This document shows positions 41,013-49,068 of a stretch of DNA of 56,749 bases, one piece after another (within the stretch, counting starts at the first letter, position 1; each line of letters opens with the position of its first letter). This stretch comes from JBBQNY01 sp038255255 (lineage in GTDB: Bacteria; Pseudomonadota; Gammaproteobacteria; Xanthomonadales; Ahniellaceae): positions 1-56,749 of the forward strand of contig JBBSLL010000016.1 in the NCBI GenBank assembly GCA_038255255.1, in the 5' to 3' direction. The position numbers were made by a program, and so were the translations under genes. A model generated the notes under the pieces. It worked only from the letters and a program-made list of their open reading frames with translations. It did not search any database and was not told the origin of the DNA.

Positions 41013-42194
41013 TCACTTCGTGCCTTCGATAACCTGGACACGCGTGCCGTCCCGGACCGCAGAGCGTCCGACCGTGATCACCTGTGCTCCCTCTGCGATA
41101 CCGCTCGCGATTTCCACCTTGTCGCCGCTGACATAGCCGAGCTTGACCAGCTTGCGCTTGGCAACCAGGGGCGGGCCTGCCGGCTTCTTGGGCGCGGCTT
41201 CCTCGGCTTGTGCCGAACCGAACGAGAATCCCTTCTTCTTTTCGACTTTCTTGGGCTTGGGCGGCGTGAGGTCCTTCTCGATGACGTACACGAAAGTTTC
41301 CCCGTCCTCGTCGGCCAACGCTTCGCGCGGCACGACCAGCGCATCGCGCCGGGTGTCGTAAACAACCGTCAAGCGTCCGAACATGCCCGATTTCAGCGTC
41401 CCGGTTTCGTCGCGGAATTCGCCGGTCACCCGCAAGGTTCCGGTCTTGGAGTCGACGACCGGGCTGACTCGTGCGATCACGCCGTTGAAAGTGCGGCCGG
41501 GCAACGCGTCGACCTGCATCGCGATGGGCATCGCGGGCTTGAGCAGCCGCAACTCGCGTTCCGGCACATTGAGCACCGCGAGCAACGGATCGAAATCATC
41601 GATCATGAAGGCAGCCTGGTTGATTGTCAGGAAGTTGCCGGGCTTCACCATGCGGGAGCTGACGGTGCCGCTGATGGGCGCAACGATCTGTGTGTACTGC
41701 AGGTCGAGGCGCGCCATGTCGTAGGCGGCGCGCTGGGTCTGGAAGTCGAACTTCGCGCGATCGCTGGCTTCTGCGGACAGGAGTTTTCGACTGAACATCT
41801 CCTGCGCACGACGTGCATCGTTCTCCATGCGCTTGAGGCTGGCCTCTGATTGACGGAGCTGCATGCGCGCGCGTTCGGAATCGAGCGTGGCGAGCACCTG
41901 CCCCGCCCGCACCTTGTCGCCCTCTTCGACCAGCACCCGTTGTACGACGCCGCTGGCCTTGGCCACGACCTGGGCCTGACCTTCGGGCTCCAGGCTTGCA
42001 GTGCCCGTGTAGCTCGCGACGATTTCGTCACGACGGGACACGGCGCTTTCCACCGGGACGGCGGTGTCCTGGGCACGCTCCTCTCCCTGATTGCCGTCGC
42101 CGTCTTCTCCCCCACCTCCACATCCGGCGATCGCAAGCACCGCCGCAACGGCCAATGCTGCCCAATATCCGCCAACGGCTTGTTTGCTCTCCAT
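41013..42194 (-). CDS. RND adaptor (membrane fusion) lipoprotein
   Basis: A 393-residue periplasmic adaptor. The signal peptide ends in a lipobox (AIAGC) followed by a Gly/Asp-rich stretch, so it should be anchored to the inner membrane by lipid. Lipoyl/barrel-sandwich halves read EGDKVRAGQVLATLD and IVAPISGTVSSRMVKPGNFL, with a hairpin between. Near the C-terminus is a Lys/Pro-rich insert (PPKPKKVEKKKGFSFGSAQ onward, about 40 residues) not typical of the family. Start ATG at 42194 or GTG at 42203; the evidence does not separate them. First gene of the three-gene operon; no TolC-type gene. Confidence 0.9.
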   Translation of the reverse strand: MESKQAVGGYWAALAVAAVLAIAGCGGGGEDGDGNQGEERAQDTAVPVESAVSRRDEIVASYTGTASLEPEGQAQVVAKASGVVQRVLVEEGDKVRAGQVLATLDSERARMQLRQSEASLKRMENDARRAQEMFSRKLLSAEASDRAKFDFQTQRAAYDMARLDLQYTQIVAPISGTVSSRMVKPGNFLTINQAAFMIDDFDPLLAVLNVPERELRLLKPAMPIAMQVDALPGRTFNGVIARVSPVVDSKTGTLRVTGEFRDETGTLKSGMFGRLTVVYDTRRDALVVPREALADEDGETFVYVIEKDLTPPKPKKVEKKKGFSFGSAQAEEAAPKKPAGPPLVAKRKLVKLGYVSGDKVEIASGIAEGAQVITVGRSAVRDGTRVQVIEGTK

Positions 42195-42225
42195 TTCCTG
42201 CACTCGACCTGTAGTGTTGTAGCGA

Positions 42226-42255
42226 ACTATATCAGTATAACTCTTCCCGCGACAA
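42226..42255 (-). promoter_or_regulatory. Promoter of the RND operon with overlapping imperfect palindrome
   Basis: On the minus strand TTGTCG (42250-42255), an 18-bp spacer and TATAGT (42226-42231). The AT-rich AGTTATA-CTGA-TATAGTT segment on the -10 is an imperfect palindrome (5 of 7 arm positions pair) that could hold a TetR-type repressor; no regulator gene is adjacent. Confidence 0.45.
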
Positions 42256-42467
42256 GTATCCGCAGGGGCTTCACATTTGTCGTGAGCCGCAAGTCACTGT
42301 GCCATTCGTCCGCACGCATTCGATCGAGCCTCGGGCGAACAAATGCGTCGCAGGCGGTCCGCCGGGGGCGAACCAAGGCAGACCCAGCGCCTATCGAGCT
42401 TGCATCACGATGGCTATACTTTCGCGTCGCTTGCGGTGGATTCGCACCGCCCTGGAATCGAGAACAC

Positions 42468-42899
42468 ATGCATCCTGCGATCCTGAGAATCGCTGCGCTG
42501 ACATTGCTGGCCGCAGCAATGTGCGCATGCGAGAAATCCACGCCGACTCCAACCGAACCGGAAGCGACGCCCGCAACGACGATCGACGCCGTGACGACCA
42601 CCGCGACCCCGGTGCCACCGGCGCCAGTGGCACCGGCAGTGGTGGGGAACTCCGAGCAAGGGCGATTGCGCGTGTACACCTGCACTGGCTGCCATGGCAT
42701 CGCGGGCTACCGCAATGTGTATCCGACTTATCACGTTCCCAAGATCCATGGTCAGAACGCGCAATACCTCATCACCGCGCTGACCGCCTACCGCGAAGGG
42801 CAGCGCCAGCACCCGACGATGCAGGCCCAGGGCGAAAGCCTGGGCGATCAGGATATTGCCGACATTGCGGCGTACCTTTCTTCCGCTGCGCAGCACTGA
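42468..42899 (+). CDS. Monohaem cytochrome c lipoprotein
   Basis: A 143-residue class I cytochrome c. Signal peptide with lipobox (AAAMCAC), a Thr/Pro/Ala-rich tether (about 20-60), then the haem domain: TCTGCHGIAGY (CxxCH), a VPKIHGQNAQYL block and a likely Met ligand in HPTMQAQ, ending DIADIAAYLSS. It is lipid-anchored in the periplasm. The sequence looks like one half of a dihaem cytochrome c4. The next gene encodes a second such half. A TATACT -10 candidate lies at 42415-42420. The true start is ATG at 42468; the long open frame upstream is not coding. Confidence 0.88.
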   Translation: MHPAILRIAALTLLAAAMCACEKSTPTPTEPEATPATTIDAVTTTATPVPPAPVAPAVVGNSEQGRLRVYTCTGCHGIAGYRNVYPTYHVPKIHGQNAQYLITALTAYREGQRQHPTMQAQGESLGDQDIADIAAYLSSAAQH

Positions 42900-42930
42900 C
42901 GGAAACGAAATCGTGAGATTGACGAGCCAA

Positions 42931-43278
42931 ATGAATCGTTTGACGCGCGCGCTCTTCGCCGTGGCATTGCTGGGCGCCGTCGCGATCGCGACGGCCGGGA
43001 CTGCGGGTGACCCCAGCGCGGGCGCCACCAAGTCGAAGCCCTGCGCCTCGTGTCACGGACCGGATGGCGACAAAACGCTCGACGGGCAGTATCCGCGCAT
43101 CGCGGGCCAGTATGCCGACTACCTGCTGCGTTCCATGCAGGAGTACCGGAATGGACGTCGCGACAACGCGATCATGGCCGGGTTCGTCAAGGAACTGAGC
43201 GACCAGGATCTCGCGGACCTCGCGGCGTTCTACGCCGCGCAGAATGGGCAGCTCGGGGACTTGAGCCACCTCAAGTAA
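42931..43278 (+). CDS. Monohaem cytochrome c (c4/c553-like)
   Basis: A 115-residue periplasmic cytochrome c with a cleavable signal peptide (1-23). Haem motif CASCHGPDG, then YPRIAGQYADYLLRSMQEYRNGRR and the likely Met ligand in NAIMAGF, ending DLADLAAFYAAQ. The spacing matches a cytochrome c4 half domain. ATG at 42931 chosen; an in-frame GTG at 42913 is possible. It follows the lipoprotein cytochrome after 31 bp on the same strand, so the two are probably made together and may pass electrons to each other or to an oxidase. Confidence 0.9.
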   Translation: MNRLTRALFAVALLGAVAIATAGTAGDPSAGATKSKPCASCHGPDGDKTLDGQYPRIAGQYADYLLRSMQEYRNGRRDNAIMAGFVKELSDQDLADLAAFYAAQNGQLGDLSHLK

Positions 43279-43282
43279 CGCA

Positions 43283-43867
43283 TCAGCCGCGGTAGTACGG
43301 GGCGGTTCCGTTGGCGTGATCGGTGGCATCCAGCACCGCCGTGATTTCCGGAAATCGCTCGCGCAGCGTCTTCTCGATGCCATCGCGCAGGGTGGTCCCG
43401 ACCATGCCGCAGCCCTGGCAGCCGCCTCCGAACCGGAGCAGCACCGAACCGTCGCTGCGCAATTCCTGGAGTTCAACCCGCCCGCCGTGCGAAGCGAGCG
43501 AAGGATTGATCTCGACCTCGATCAGGTGGCGCAGCCGTTCGGCGAGTCCGGCGCCGACGCCCGGTTCGCGGGCCTTGAGGTTTGGCGCCTTGATGGCCAG
43601 TTGCCCGCCCGTCGAATCCGTGACGAAATCGATTTCCGCCTGATCGAGGAACGCGACGCTGGCCGCGTCCACGTAAAGGGTGAATCCTTCGCAATCGATA
43701 GCCCACTCGTCGCCCGCGAGTTCAGCCGGCTCGCAGAACTCGAGGCGGCAGTCCGCGCGGGCAGTTCCAGGTTGAACCGCGATCAGGCGCACGCCGAGGC
43801 CCGGCAAGTCCTGGTCGTCGATCAACCTGCGGAAATGGCGTTGCGCGCCTTCTAGAATCTGGATCAA
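43283..43867 (-). CDS. nfuA: Fe/S biogenesis protein NfuA
   Basis: A 194-residue Fe-S carrier. The N-terminal half is an A-type-like domain without the usual cysteine triad (GAQRHFRRL ... VQPGTARADCRLEFCEP ... DAEIDFVT-like block), and the C-terminal NifU domain holds the cluster motif CxxC in FGGGCQGCGMVGTTL. It delivers [4Fe-4S] clusters, especially under stress. The only start that gives the E. coli NfuA N-terminus (M-I-x-I) is a TTG at 43867, with AGGT upstream; longer frames add unrelated residues. It converges with the cytochrome gene (4-bp gap). Confidence 0.93.
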   Translation of the reverse strand: MIQILEGAQRHFRRLIDDQDLPGLGVRLIAVQPGTARADCRLEFCEPAELAGDEWAIDCEGFTLYVDAASVAFLDQAEIDFVTDSTGGQLAIKAPNLKAREPGVGAGLAERLRHLIEVEINPSLASHGGRVELQELRSDGSVLLRFGGGCQGCGMVGTTLRDGIEKTLRERFPEITAVLDATDHANGTAPYYRG

Positions 43868-43949
43868 TTGGGAGACCTGTGGTGAGTGGGGGCTATGCAG
43901 TGAAATCTGGGGCCTATACTGATGCAGACAATCCCGCAGGAATGGTTTC

Positions 43950-44312
43950 ATGACGAAATCCGACGCCCATCCAGCCGGCGACGCCCTCGCCGGCGAGCAC
44001 TGCGTTCCTCTCAAGGGTGCGGAACATGGCCTGAGCCCTGTCGAGATCGACGGGCTGCTCGGCCAGCTCGACGAGTGGGTGCTTGCCGACGACCGCCGCG
44101 CCATCAGTCGCGAATTCAGGTTCGGGGATTTCCATCGCTGCATGGCTTTCGTCAACGCGGTTGCATGGATCGCCCATCAGGAGGACCACCACCCGGACAT
44201 GGAGGTCGGTTACAACCGGTGCCAGCTGCGCTTTTCGACTCACGACGTCGGCGGTCTGTCACGCAACGACTTCATCAGCGCGGCGCGCGTCGACCGGCTC
44301 CAGTCGAATTGA
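43950..44312 (+). CDS. phhB: Pterin-4a-carbinolamine dehydratase
   Basis: A 120-residue PCD/DCoH protein that dehydrates 4a-hydroxytetrahydrobiopterin, serving phenylalanine hydroxylase or related pterin use. Family residues are clear: WVLADDRRAISREFRFGDF, WIAHQEDHHPDMEVGYNRC (HHP core) and LRFSTHDVGGLSRNDF. ATG at 43950 has AGGAA about 10 bases upstream and a TATACT at 43915-43920. No phhA is in the window. It overlaps the DUF1244 gene by 4 bp (TTGA). Confidence 0.94.
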   Translation: MTKSDAHPAGDALAGEHCVPLKGAEHGLSPVEIDGLLGQLDEWVLADDRRAISREFRFGDFHRCMAFVNAVAWIAHQEDHHPDMEVGYNRCQLRFSTHDVGGLSRNDFISAARVDRLQSN

Positions 44313-44599
44313 GCGAGCCCGGGAACTGCGACGCACGCGATGCCGCTGCCTTCCGGCGCCTGCTCGAGCACCTTCGCTCGCGCGGGGACGTGGCCAACAT
44401 CGATCTCATGAACCTCGCGGACTTCTGCCGCAACTGCCTTGCGGACTGGCTGTGCGAAGCCGCAGCGGAACGTGGAGAGCCCCTCGACAAGCCGCAAGCG
44501 CGCGAATACGTGTACGGCATGCCGTATGAAGCGTGGAAGGCGCAGCAACCCGAGGCGACTGCGGAACAACTCGCTCGCTTCGCCGCGCGCACTCCCTGA
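44309..44599 (+). CDS. DUF1244 family protein
   Basis: A 96-residue protein of the DUF1244 family (small helical proteins widespread in proteobacteria, function unknown). The signature is NIDLMNLADFCRNCLADWL (with a CxxC) followed by AREYVYGMPYEAWKAQQ. The likely start is TTG at 44309, overlapping the phhB stop by 4 bp; it yields the usual 39 residues before the MNLADF block. An internal ATG would cut off the conserved first helix. Coupling to phhB suggests co-expression, but no functional link is known. Confidence 0.82.
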   Translation: MSEPGNCDARDAAAFRRLLEHLRSRGDVANIDLMNLADFCRNCLADWLCEAAAERGEPLDKPQAREYVYGMPYEAWKAQQPEATAEQLARFAARTP

Positions 44600-44689
44600 T
44601 TCGACGACCGCCGCTGTTTAGCGCGAGGTTCTCTCGGCTGCGATGGCCTGCGGCGAATCTCTATCGCGGCCGGCGGTGCGCGCTTGACT

Positions 44690-45796
44690 CTACTCGGTCG
44701 CGTCGATGGCCGAACAGCCGGGGCAATGCGGATCGCGCGCGATCGCGATCTCGCGGAAGCGCATGCCCCGGGCATCGAAGATCAGCAGCCGCCCGCAAAG
44801 ACTTTCACCCATGCGCAGCAGGAGCTTGAGTGCTTCGGTAGCCTGCACGAGTCCGATTATTCCCGGCACCACGCCAAGGACGCCCGCCACCGCGCAGTTG
44901 GGCGCGAGTTCCGGTGGCGGCGGATCGGGGAACAGGCATCGATAGCACGGCCCGGGCTTGCCGGGGCGACCAGGCCAGAAAACGCTGGCCTGCCCTTCGA
45001 AGCGATGCACCGCGCCGTACACCAGCGGCTTGCCGAGTTCCACGCTGGCCCGGTTCAAATGGTGCCGCGCAGCGAAATTGTCTGATCCATCGATCAGCAC
45101 GTCGGCGTCGAGCGCGAGCACGCGGGCATTGTGACCGTCGAGCGCCGCATCGACGATCTCGATGTTCACGGCGGGATTGAGGGCACGCAGCGCGCGCTCC
45201 GCCGAATCGACCTTGCTCTCGCCGATGTGGGAGTCGCGGTGCAACACCTGGCGATGCAGATTGCTGCGGTCGACGCGATCCGGGTCCACGATGCGCAACG
45301 TGCCCACCCCGGCGGCCGCAAGATAAAGCGCGATGGGAGAGCCGAGGCCGCCGGCGCCGACGATCAACACGCGCGACGCCTTCAGTAGCCGTTGGCCTTC
45401 GATGCCGATTTCCGGAAGGATCAATTGACGCGCATAGCGTTCGCGCGAATCGTCGTCCAGCGCGACTTCGATTTCCGGTAACCCGGCTTCCCGCCAGGCA
45501 GCGAACCCGCCGTCTACGCTGCAGACGTCTTCGAATCCGGCGTGCCTCAGCATTGTCACCGCGCGGATGGATCGCCTTCCGCTTGCGCACAGCGTGATGA
45601 TCGCAGTGTCACGCGACCAGGGATTGCTGGATAGGCAGGCTTCCAGTTCCGCCAACGGAACACTCTCGCTGCCCGCAGCGCCGCCCAGCGCGAACTCGGC
45701 CGGATCGCGCACGTCGACGAGGCGCGCACCGTCCTGCACCGCGGCGTGCGCCTGTGCGGCATCGATGACGTCGCGGCGCGATGGAGAATGGCTCAT
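44690..45796 (-). CDS. moeB: Rhodanese-ThiF/MoeB fusion, probable molybdopterin-synthase adenylyltransferase
   Basis: A 368-residue fusion. Residues 1-100 form a rhodanese domain (VDVRDPAEFALGG, active-site loop ITLCASGRRS with the persulfide Cys). Residues about 115-368 are a ThiF/MoeB adenylyltransferase: RYARQLILPEIG, VLIVGAGGLGSP (ATP loop), DVLIDGSDNF, and zinc cysteines in CYRCLFP and CPGC. It activates the C-terminus of a small sulfur carrier such as MoaD and could also sulfurate it. ATG at 45796 overlaps the moeA stop by 4 bp. Context supports molybdopterin over thiamine synthesis. Confidence 0.88.
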   Translation of the reverse strand: MSHSPSRRDVIDAAQAHAAVQDGARLVDVRDPAEFALGGAAGSESVPLAELEACLSSNPWSRDTAIITLCASGRRSIRAVTMLRHAGFEDVCSVDGGFAAWREAGLPEIEVALDDDSRERYARQLILPEIGIEGQRLLKASRVLIVGAGGLGSPIALYLAAAGVGTLRIVDPDRVDRSNLHRQVLHRDSHIGESKVDSAERALRALNPAVNIEIVDAALDGHNARVLALDADVLIDGSDNFAARHHLNRASVELGKPLVYGAVHRFEGQASVFWPGRPGKPGPCYRCLFPDPPPPELAPNCAVAGVLGVVPGIIGLVQATEALKLLLRMGESLCGRLLIFDARGMRFREIAIARDPHCPGCSAIDATE

Positions 45797-47022
45797 GCGA
45801 TGTGCCAGGCGCGAACGGGCACGACAGTGTCCGCTGGGAATTCGAAGCTCTCGGCCGCCAGTTCCAGCAACACGTTCGAGTCGAGCAACGAATGCAGCGC
45901 CCCCGAACTCAGGGAGGGATGTGCGCTCACCCGGCAAATGCCCGACGCGTCGATACGCAGGGATCCACGTCGCCATTCCAGTCGATCGTGGCGTTTCGCC
46001 AGAGGCCCATCCAGGCGCGCCGGCGTTGCCGGCGGATCAAGCTCCGGGCAACTCATCCAGCGCGCAAGTACGGGCCGCACCAGCGCGACGAACGTCGCGA
46101 GTACCGAAACGGGATTGCCGGGCAATCCGAATATGAGGGAATCGCCGATGCGCGCCATCAGCGCCGGCATGCCGGGCCGGAAGCGCAGCTTCCAGAACAA
46201 CACCGATCCGAGTTCGCGGCAGAGCGCAGGCAGGTGGTCCGCCTCGCCCGCGGACACTCCGCCCGTCACCAGCACCAGCGGGTGCGAAGCAGCAGCTGCG
46301 CGCAACGCTGCGCGAAGTGCCTCGGGGTCATCGCGCACGTGGCTGCGTTCGACCGGGCGGAATCCGCAATTGGCGAGCAGGCCCTCGAGTAATGGTCCGT
46401 TGCTGTCATAACGAAGCCCGTGATGCCATTCCGCGCCCGCCTGCAGCAACTCGTCGCCTGTCGTGAGGATCGCGACTGCTGGTGCCTGGCGCACCCGCAC
46501 GCGGTCGAACCCGAGCGTGACCGCGGCAGCGACCGACACCGCGCCCATGCGCGCGCCCTCGACCAGGGCGGTGTCGCCGGCGGCGAAGTCGTCGCAGGCG
46601 GCGCGGATGTTGGCGCCGGACTCCGGCACAACCAGGAACTCGATGCTTGCGTCGTCCGGCCCGCCGTCGAGCCGGCGCGTGCGCTCATGCATGACAACGG
46701 TATCGGCGCCGTCGGGGATCGGTGCTCCGGTGGTGATGCGCCGGCAGGTGAGCGGTCGAAGCGGAGCGATCTCCGTGGCTCCCGCGAGCGTCGCGCCGTC
46801 TTCGCGGAGGACGCGGTCCGCGGATCGCGCGAGATCGTCTAGACGCAGCGCGTATCCATCCATCGCGCTGCAGGCGAAGCCCGGTACTGCGCGCGGCGCA
46901 ACCAGGTTCTCGGCAAGCACCGCGCCGACCGCGTCTGCAAGACCGAGCACCCGGATGGCGGGCCGCGGAAGCAAAGTCGCCGCCTCAAGCGCCAGCCCAC
47001 GCGCCTGGTGGAGTGTCAGCAC
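45793..47022 (-). CDS. moeA: Molybdopterin molybdenumtransferase MoeA
   Basis: A 409-residue MoeA, which inserts molybdate into adenylylated molybdopterin. Motifs: VPGFACSAMDGYAL, ITTGAPIPDGADTVVMHE, ILTTGDELLQAG, SNGPLLEGLL, VTGGVSAGEADHLP and FGLPGNPVSVL. The start is GTG at 47022, within the last codons of mobA (7-bp overlap), and the stop overlaps the moeB-like start by 4 bp. Mo insertion, nucleotide attachment (MobA) and sulfur-carrier activation are thus coded in one coupled string. Confidence 0.95.
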   Translation of the reverse strand: MLTLHQARGLALEAATLLPRPAIRVLGLADAVGAVLAENLVAPRAVPGFACSAMDGYALRLDDLARSADRVLREDGATLAGATEIAPLRPLTCRRITTGAPIPDGADTVVMHERTRRLDGGPDDASIEFLVVPESGANIRAACDDFAAGDTALVEGARMGAVSVAAAVTLGFDRVRVRQAPAVAILTTGDELLQAGAEWHHGLRYDSNGPLLEGLLANCGFRPVERSHVRDDPEALRAALRAAAASHPLVLVTGGVSAGEADHLPALCRELGSVLFWKLRFRPGMPALMARIGDSLIFGLPGNPVSVLATFVALVRPVLARWMSCPELDPPATPARLDGPLAKRHDRLEWRRGSLRIDASGICRVSAHPSLSSGALHSLLDSNVLLELAAESFEFPADTVVPVRAWHIA

Positions 47023-47636
47023 TCCACGGGCTCATGTTCGGCGTGACGCCGCGCCTCGATGTCGGCAGCGCAGTTGAGGTTGCCAAGGCGAATTTCCGGA
47101 AACTCGACAGCCAGCGCCCCGAGCCGTGACTGCACGGCGCGCACCGCACGCTGGCCGTTGCGCAACGCCGTTTCCACGGTTTCCAATGCAGTGCGCGGCC
47201 ACACCGCAACCAGTGGTTGCACGCCCCCGGCGTCGCGCGCGTAGGTCGCGCGAGTACCGGCAAGGGAAGCATCGAGCAGGCGCTGCAGCACGCGAAAGGG
47301 AACGTCCGGGATGTCCACCGGGACCGAAATCAGGGGATCGCCGAATGCTCCGTGCAACGCCGCGCTGATGGCCGCCAAGGGACCAGCGAAACCAGGATCG
47401 CGGTCGACAAACACCGGGACGCCCAGCGATCGGTAGCGATCGAGCGAGCGATTCGCACTGATGGCGATTGGCCAAGGGCTGCCGGACAGTTGACGCATGC
47501 GGCGAGTCACGAGCGCTTCGCCATTGATTTCGATCCAGCCCTTGTCGACACCGCCGCAGCGGCGTCCCATGCCGCCCGCCAGGATCAGCACCGCAGGTTG
47601 CGTTCCGGGGGAGCCGGACTCAACGGCGCCTGACAT
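47016..47636 (-). CDS. mobA: Molybdenum cofactor guanylyltransferase MobA
   Basis: A 206-residue nucleotidyltransferase that adds GMP to Mo-molybdopterin. The signature is LILAGGMGRRCGGVDKGWIEI near residue 17, with the later VFVDRDPGFAGPLAAI and VPVDIPDVP blocks (the aspartates that bind Mg-GTP). Length is normal. The ATG lies 17 bp inside the 3' end of der, so mobA is coupled to a ribosome-assembly GTPase gene, and it overlaps moeA by 7 bp. Confidence 0.94.
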   Translation of the reverse strand: MSGAVESGSPGTQPAVLILAGGMGRRCGGVDKGWIEINGEALVTRRMRQLSGSPWPIAISANRSLDRYRSLGVPVFVDRDPGFAGPLAAISAALHGAFGDPLISVPVDIPDVPFRVLQRLLDASLAGTRATYARDAGGVQPLVAVWPRTALETVETALRNGQRAVRAVQSRLGALAVEFPEIRLGNLNCAADIEARRHAEHEPVEC

Positions 47637-49068
47637 GCTTGATCAGCCGCCGCCGCTTGCGCACCTGGCTCTCGGTAAGCTCATTCCTGCGGCCCGCGAA
47701 CGGATTTTCGCCGTCGCGCATCTCGACACGGATCGGCACGCCCACGAGCTCATAGCGCTCGCGCAGGAAGTTTTCGAGGTAACGGCGGTAGGAGTCGGGA
47801 AGCGCCGCGAGGCGTGAGCCATGCACGATCACCCGCAACGGACTGTTGCCGCCCAGATGGGCATAGCGAAGCTTGGCGGCGCGGCCGCGGACCATCGGCG
47901 GCTGCACTTTCTCCACCGCGATCTCGATGGCCTTGGTGAGCTCGCTGCTGGAAAACACGCGCGATGCGGATTGATGCGCTCGCTGCACGGCTTTGAGCAA
48001 TTCGCTGAGGCCGCTGCCGTGCAGTGCCGAGATGAACACCTGTTCGGCCCACGGCACGAACACGAACTTGCGCTCGAGTTCCGACTTGACGCGTTCGCGG
48101 GCATCGCGCGCGAGCCCGTCCCACTTGTTGGCTGCGAGCACCAATGCGCGGCCGGCGTCGAGCACGTGACCGATCACCGTTGCATCCTGGTCCGTGACGC
48201 CCTCGGCAGCGTCGATCAATACCACCACCACGTGGGCGCGTTCGATCGCCTGCAGCGTCTTGATCACCGAGAACTTCTCTACCGCCTCTGCGACCTTGCC
48301 GCGACGCCGCACGCCTGCGGTATCGATCAGCACGTAGTCGCGCCCGTCCCGGGTCAGCGGGATCTCGATGGCATCGCGGGTGGTCCCGGGGATCGGAGAC
48401 GCGATCACGCGCTCCTCGCCAAGCAGTCGATTGACCAGTGTCGACTTTCCGACGTTCGGGCGCCCGACGATGGCCACGCGGGGCGCAGTGGGCAAGGGCT
48501 TTTCGGAGGAAATCTGTCCGTCGTCGGACTCGTACGGTTCAAGCCCGGGCAGGCGCTCGAGGATGGTCGCGACCAGTACGTCGATGCCGCGTCGATGGGC
48601 GGCGGCGATCGGCACGCGCGCCGCGATGCCGAGCGTCGCGAATTCCGCATTCACACTGGCCTCGTCGAGACCATCGATCTTGTTGACGGCGACGACCAGC
48701 GGCTTGCCACTGCGCCGGAGCTTCGCGAGTATTTCCTGGTCGGGACCGAGCAGTCCGTCGCGGGCGTCGAGCATCAGCACGACCAGATCGGACTCTTCGA
48801 TGGCGGCCCACGCCTGGCGCGCCGTCAGCGCGTCCATGCCTTCGTCTTCGCCCGTCAGGCCGCCCGTGTCGACGACCACGAAGGGACGCTTGTCCTCCTC
48901 GCGGCAGAACCCGTAGTGGCGATCGCGCGTCAGTCCGGGCTGGTCTGCGACCAGCGCATCACGACTGCGGGTCAGCGCGTTGAAAAGTGTCGACTTCCCG
49001 ACATTCGGGCGCCCCACCAGCGCCACCACCGGCAACAACGCGACGGCGGTGGCAGGCGAAGTGTTCAA
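47620..49068 (-). CDS. der: Ribosome biogenesis GTPase Der (EngA)
   Basis: A 482-residue protein with two tandem GTPase domains and a C-terminal KH-like domain, needed for 50S subunit maturation. The P-loops are GRPNVGKSTLFNAL (about 19) and GRPNVGKSTLVNRL (about 201), with DTGGL/DTAGV and NKIDG/NKWDG motifs. The tail is Arg/Lys-rich (VRKRRRLIKHVRRR). The likely start is TTG at 49068, overlapping the bamB stop by 4 bp (TTGA); internal GTG codons near the first P-loop are possible. Confidence 0.96.
   Translation of the reverse strand: MNTSPATAVALLPVVALVGRPNVGKSTLFNALTRSRDALVADQPGLTRDRHYGFCREEDKRPFVVVDTGGLTGEDEGMDALTARQAWAAIEESDLVVLMLDARDGLLGPDQEILAKLRRSGKPLVVAVNKIDGLDEASVNAEFATLGIAARVPIAAAHRRGIDVLVATILERLPGLEPYESDDGQISSEKPLPTAPRVAIVGRPNVGKSTLVNRLLGEERVIASPIPGTTRDAIEIPLTRDGRDYVLIDTAGVRRRGKVAEAVEKFSVIKTLQAIERAHVVVVLIDAAEGVTDQDATVIGHVLDAGRALVLAANKWDGLARDARERVKSELERKFVFVPWAEQVFISALHGSGLSELLKAVQRAHQSASRVFSSSELTKAIEIAVEKVQPPMVRGRAAKLRYAHLGGNSPLRVIVHGSRLAALPDSYRRYLENFLRERYELVGVPIRVEMRDGENPFAGRRNELTESQVRKRRRLIKHVRRR

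Noticed and set aside
38930..41032. 700-codon open frame on the plus strand across the RND permease
   Set aside because: Shadow of a clearly identified RND gene; composition is His/Arg/Gln-rich without any domain pattern.
41850..42467. Longer N-terminus for the first cytochrome c
   Set aside because: The extension lies antisense to the RND adaptor gene and would bury the lipoprotein signal peptide.
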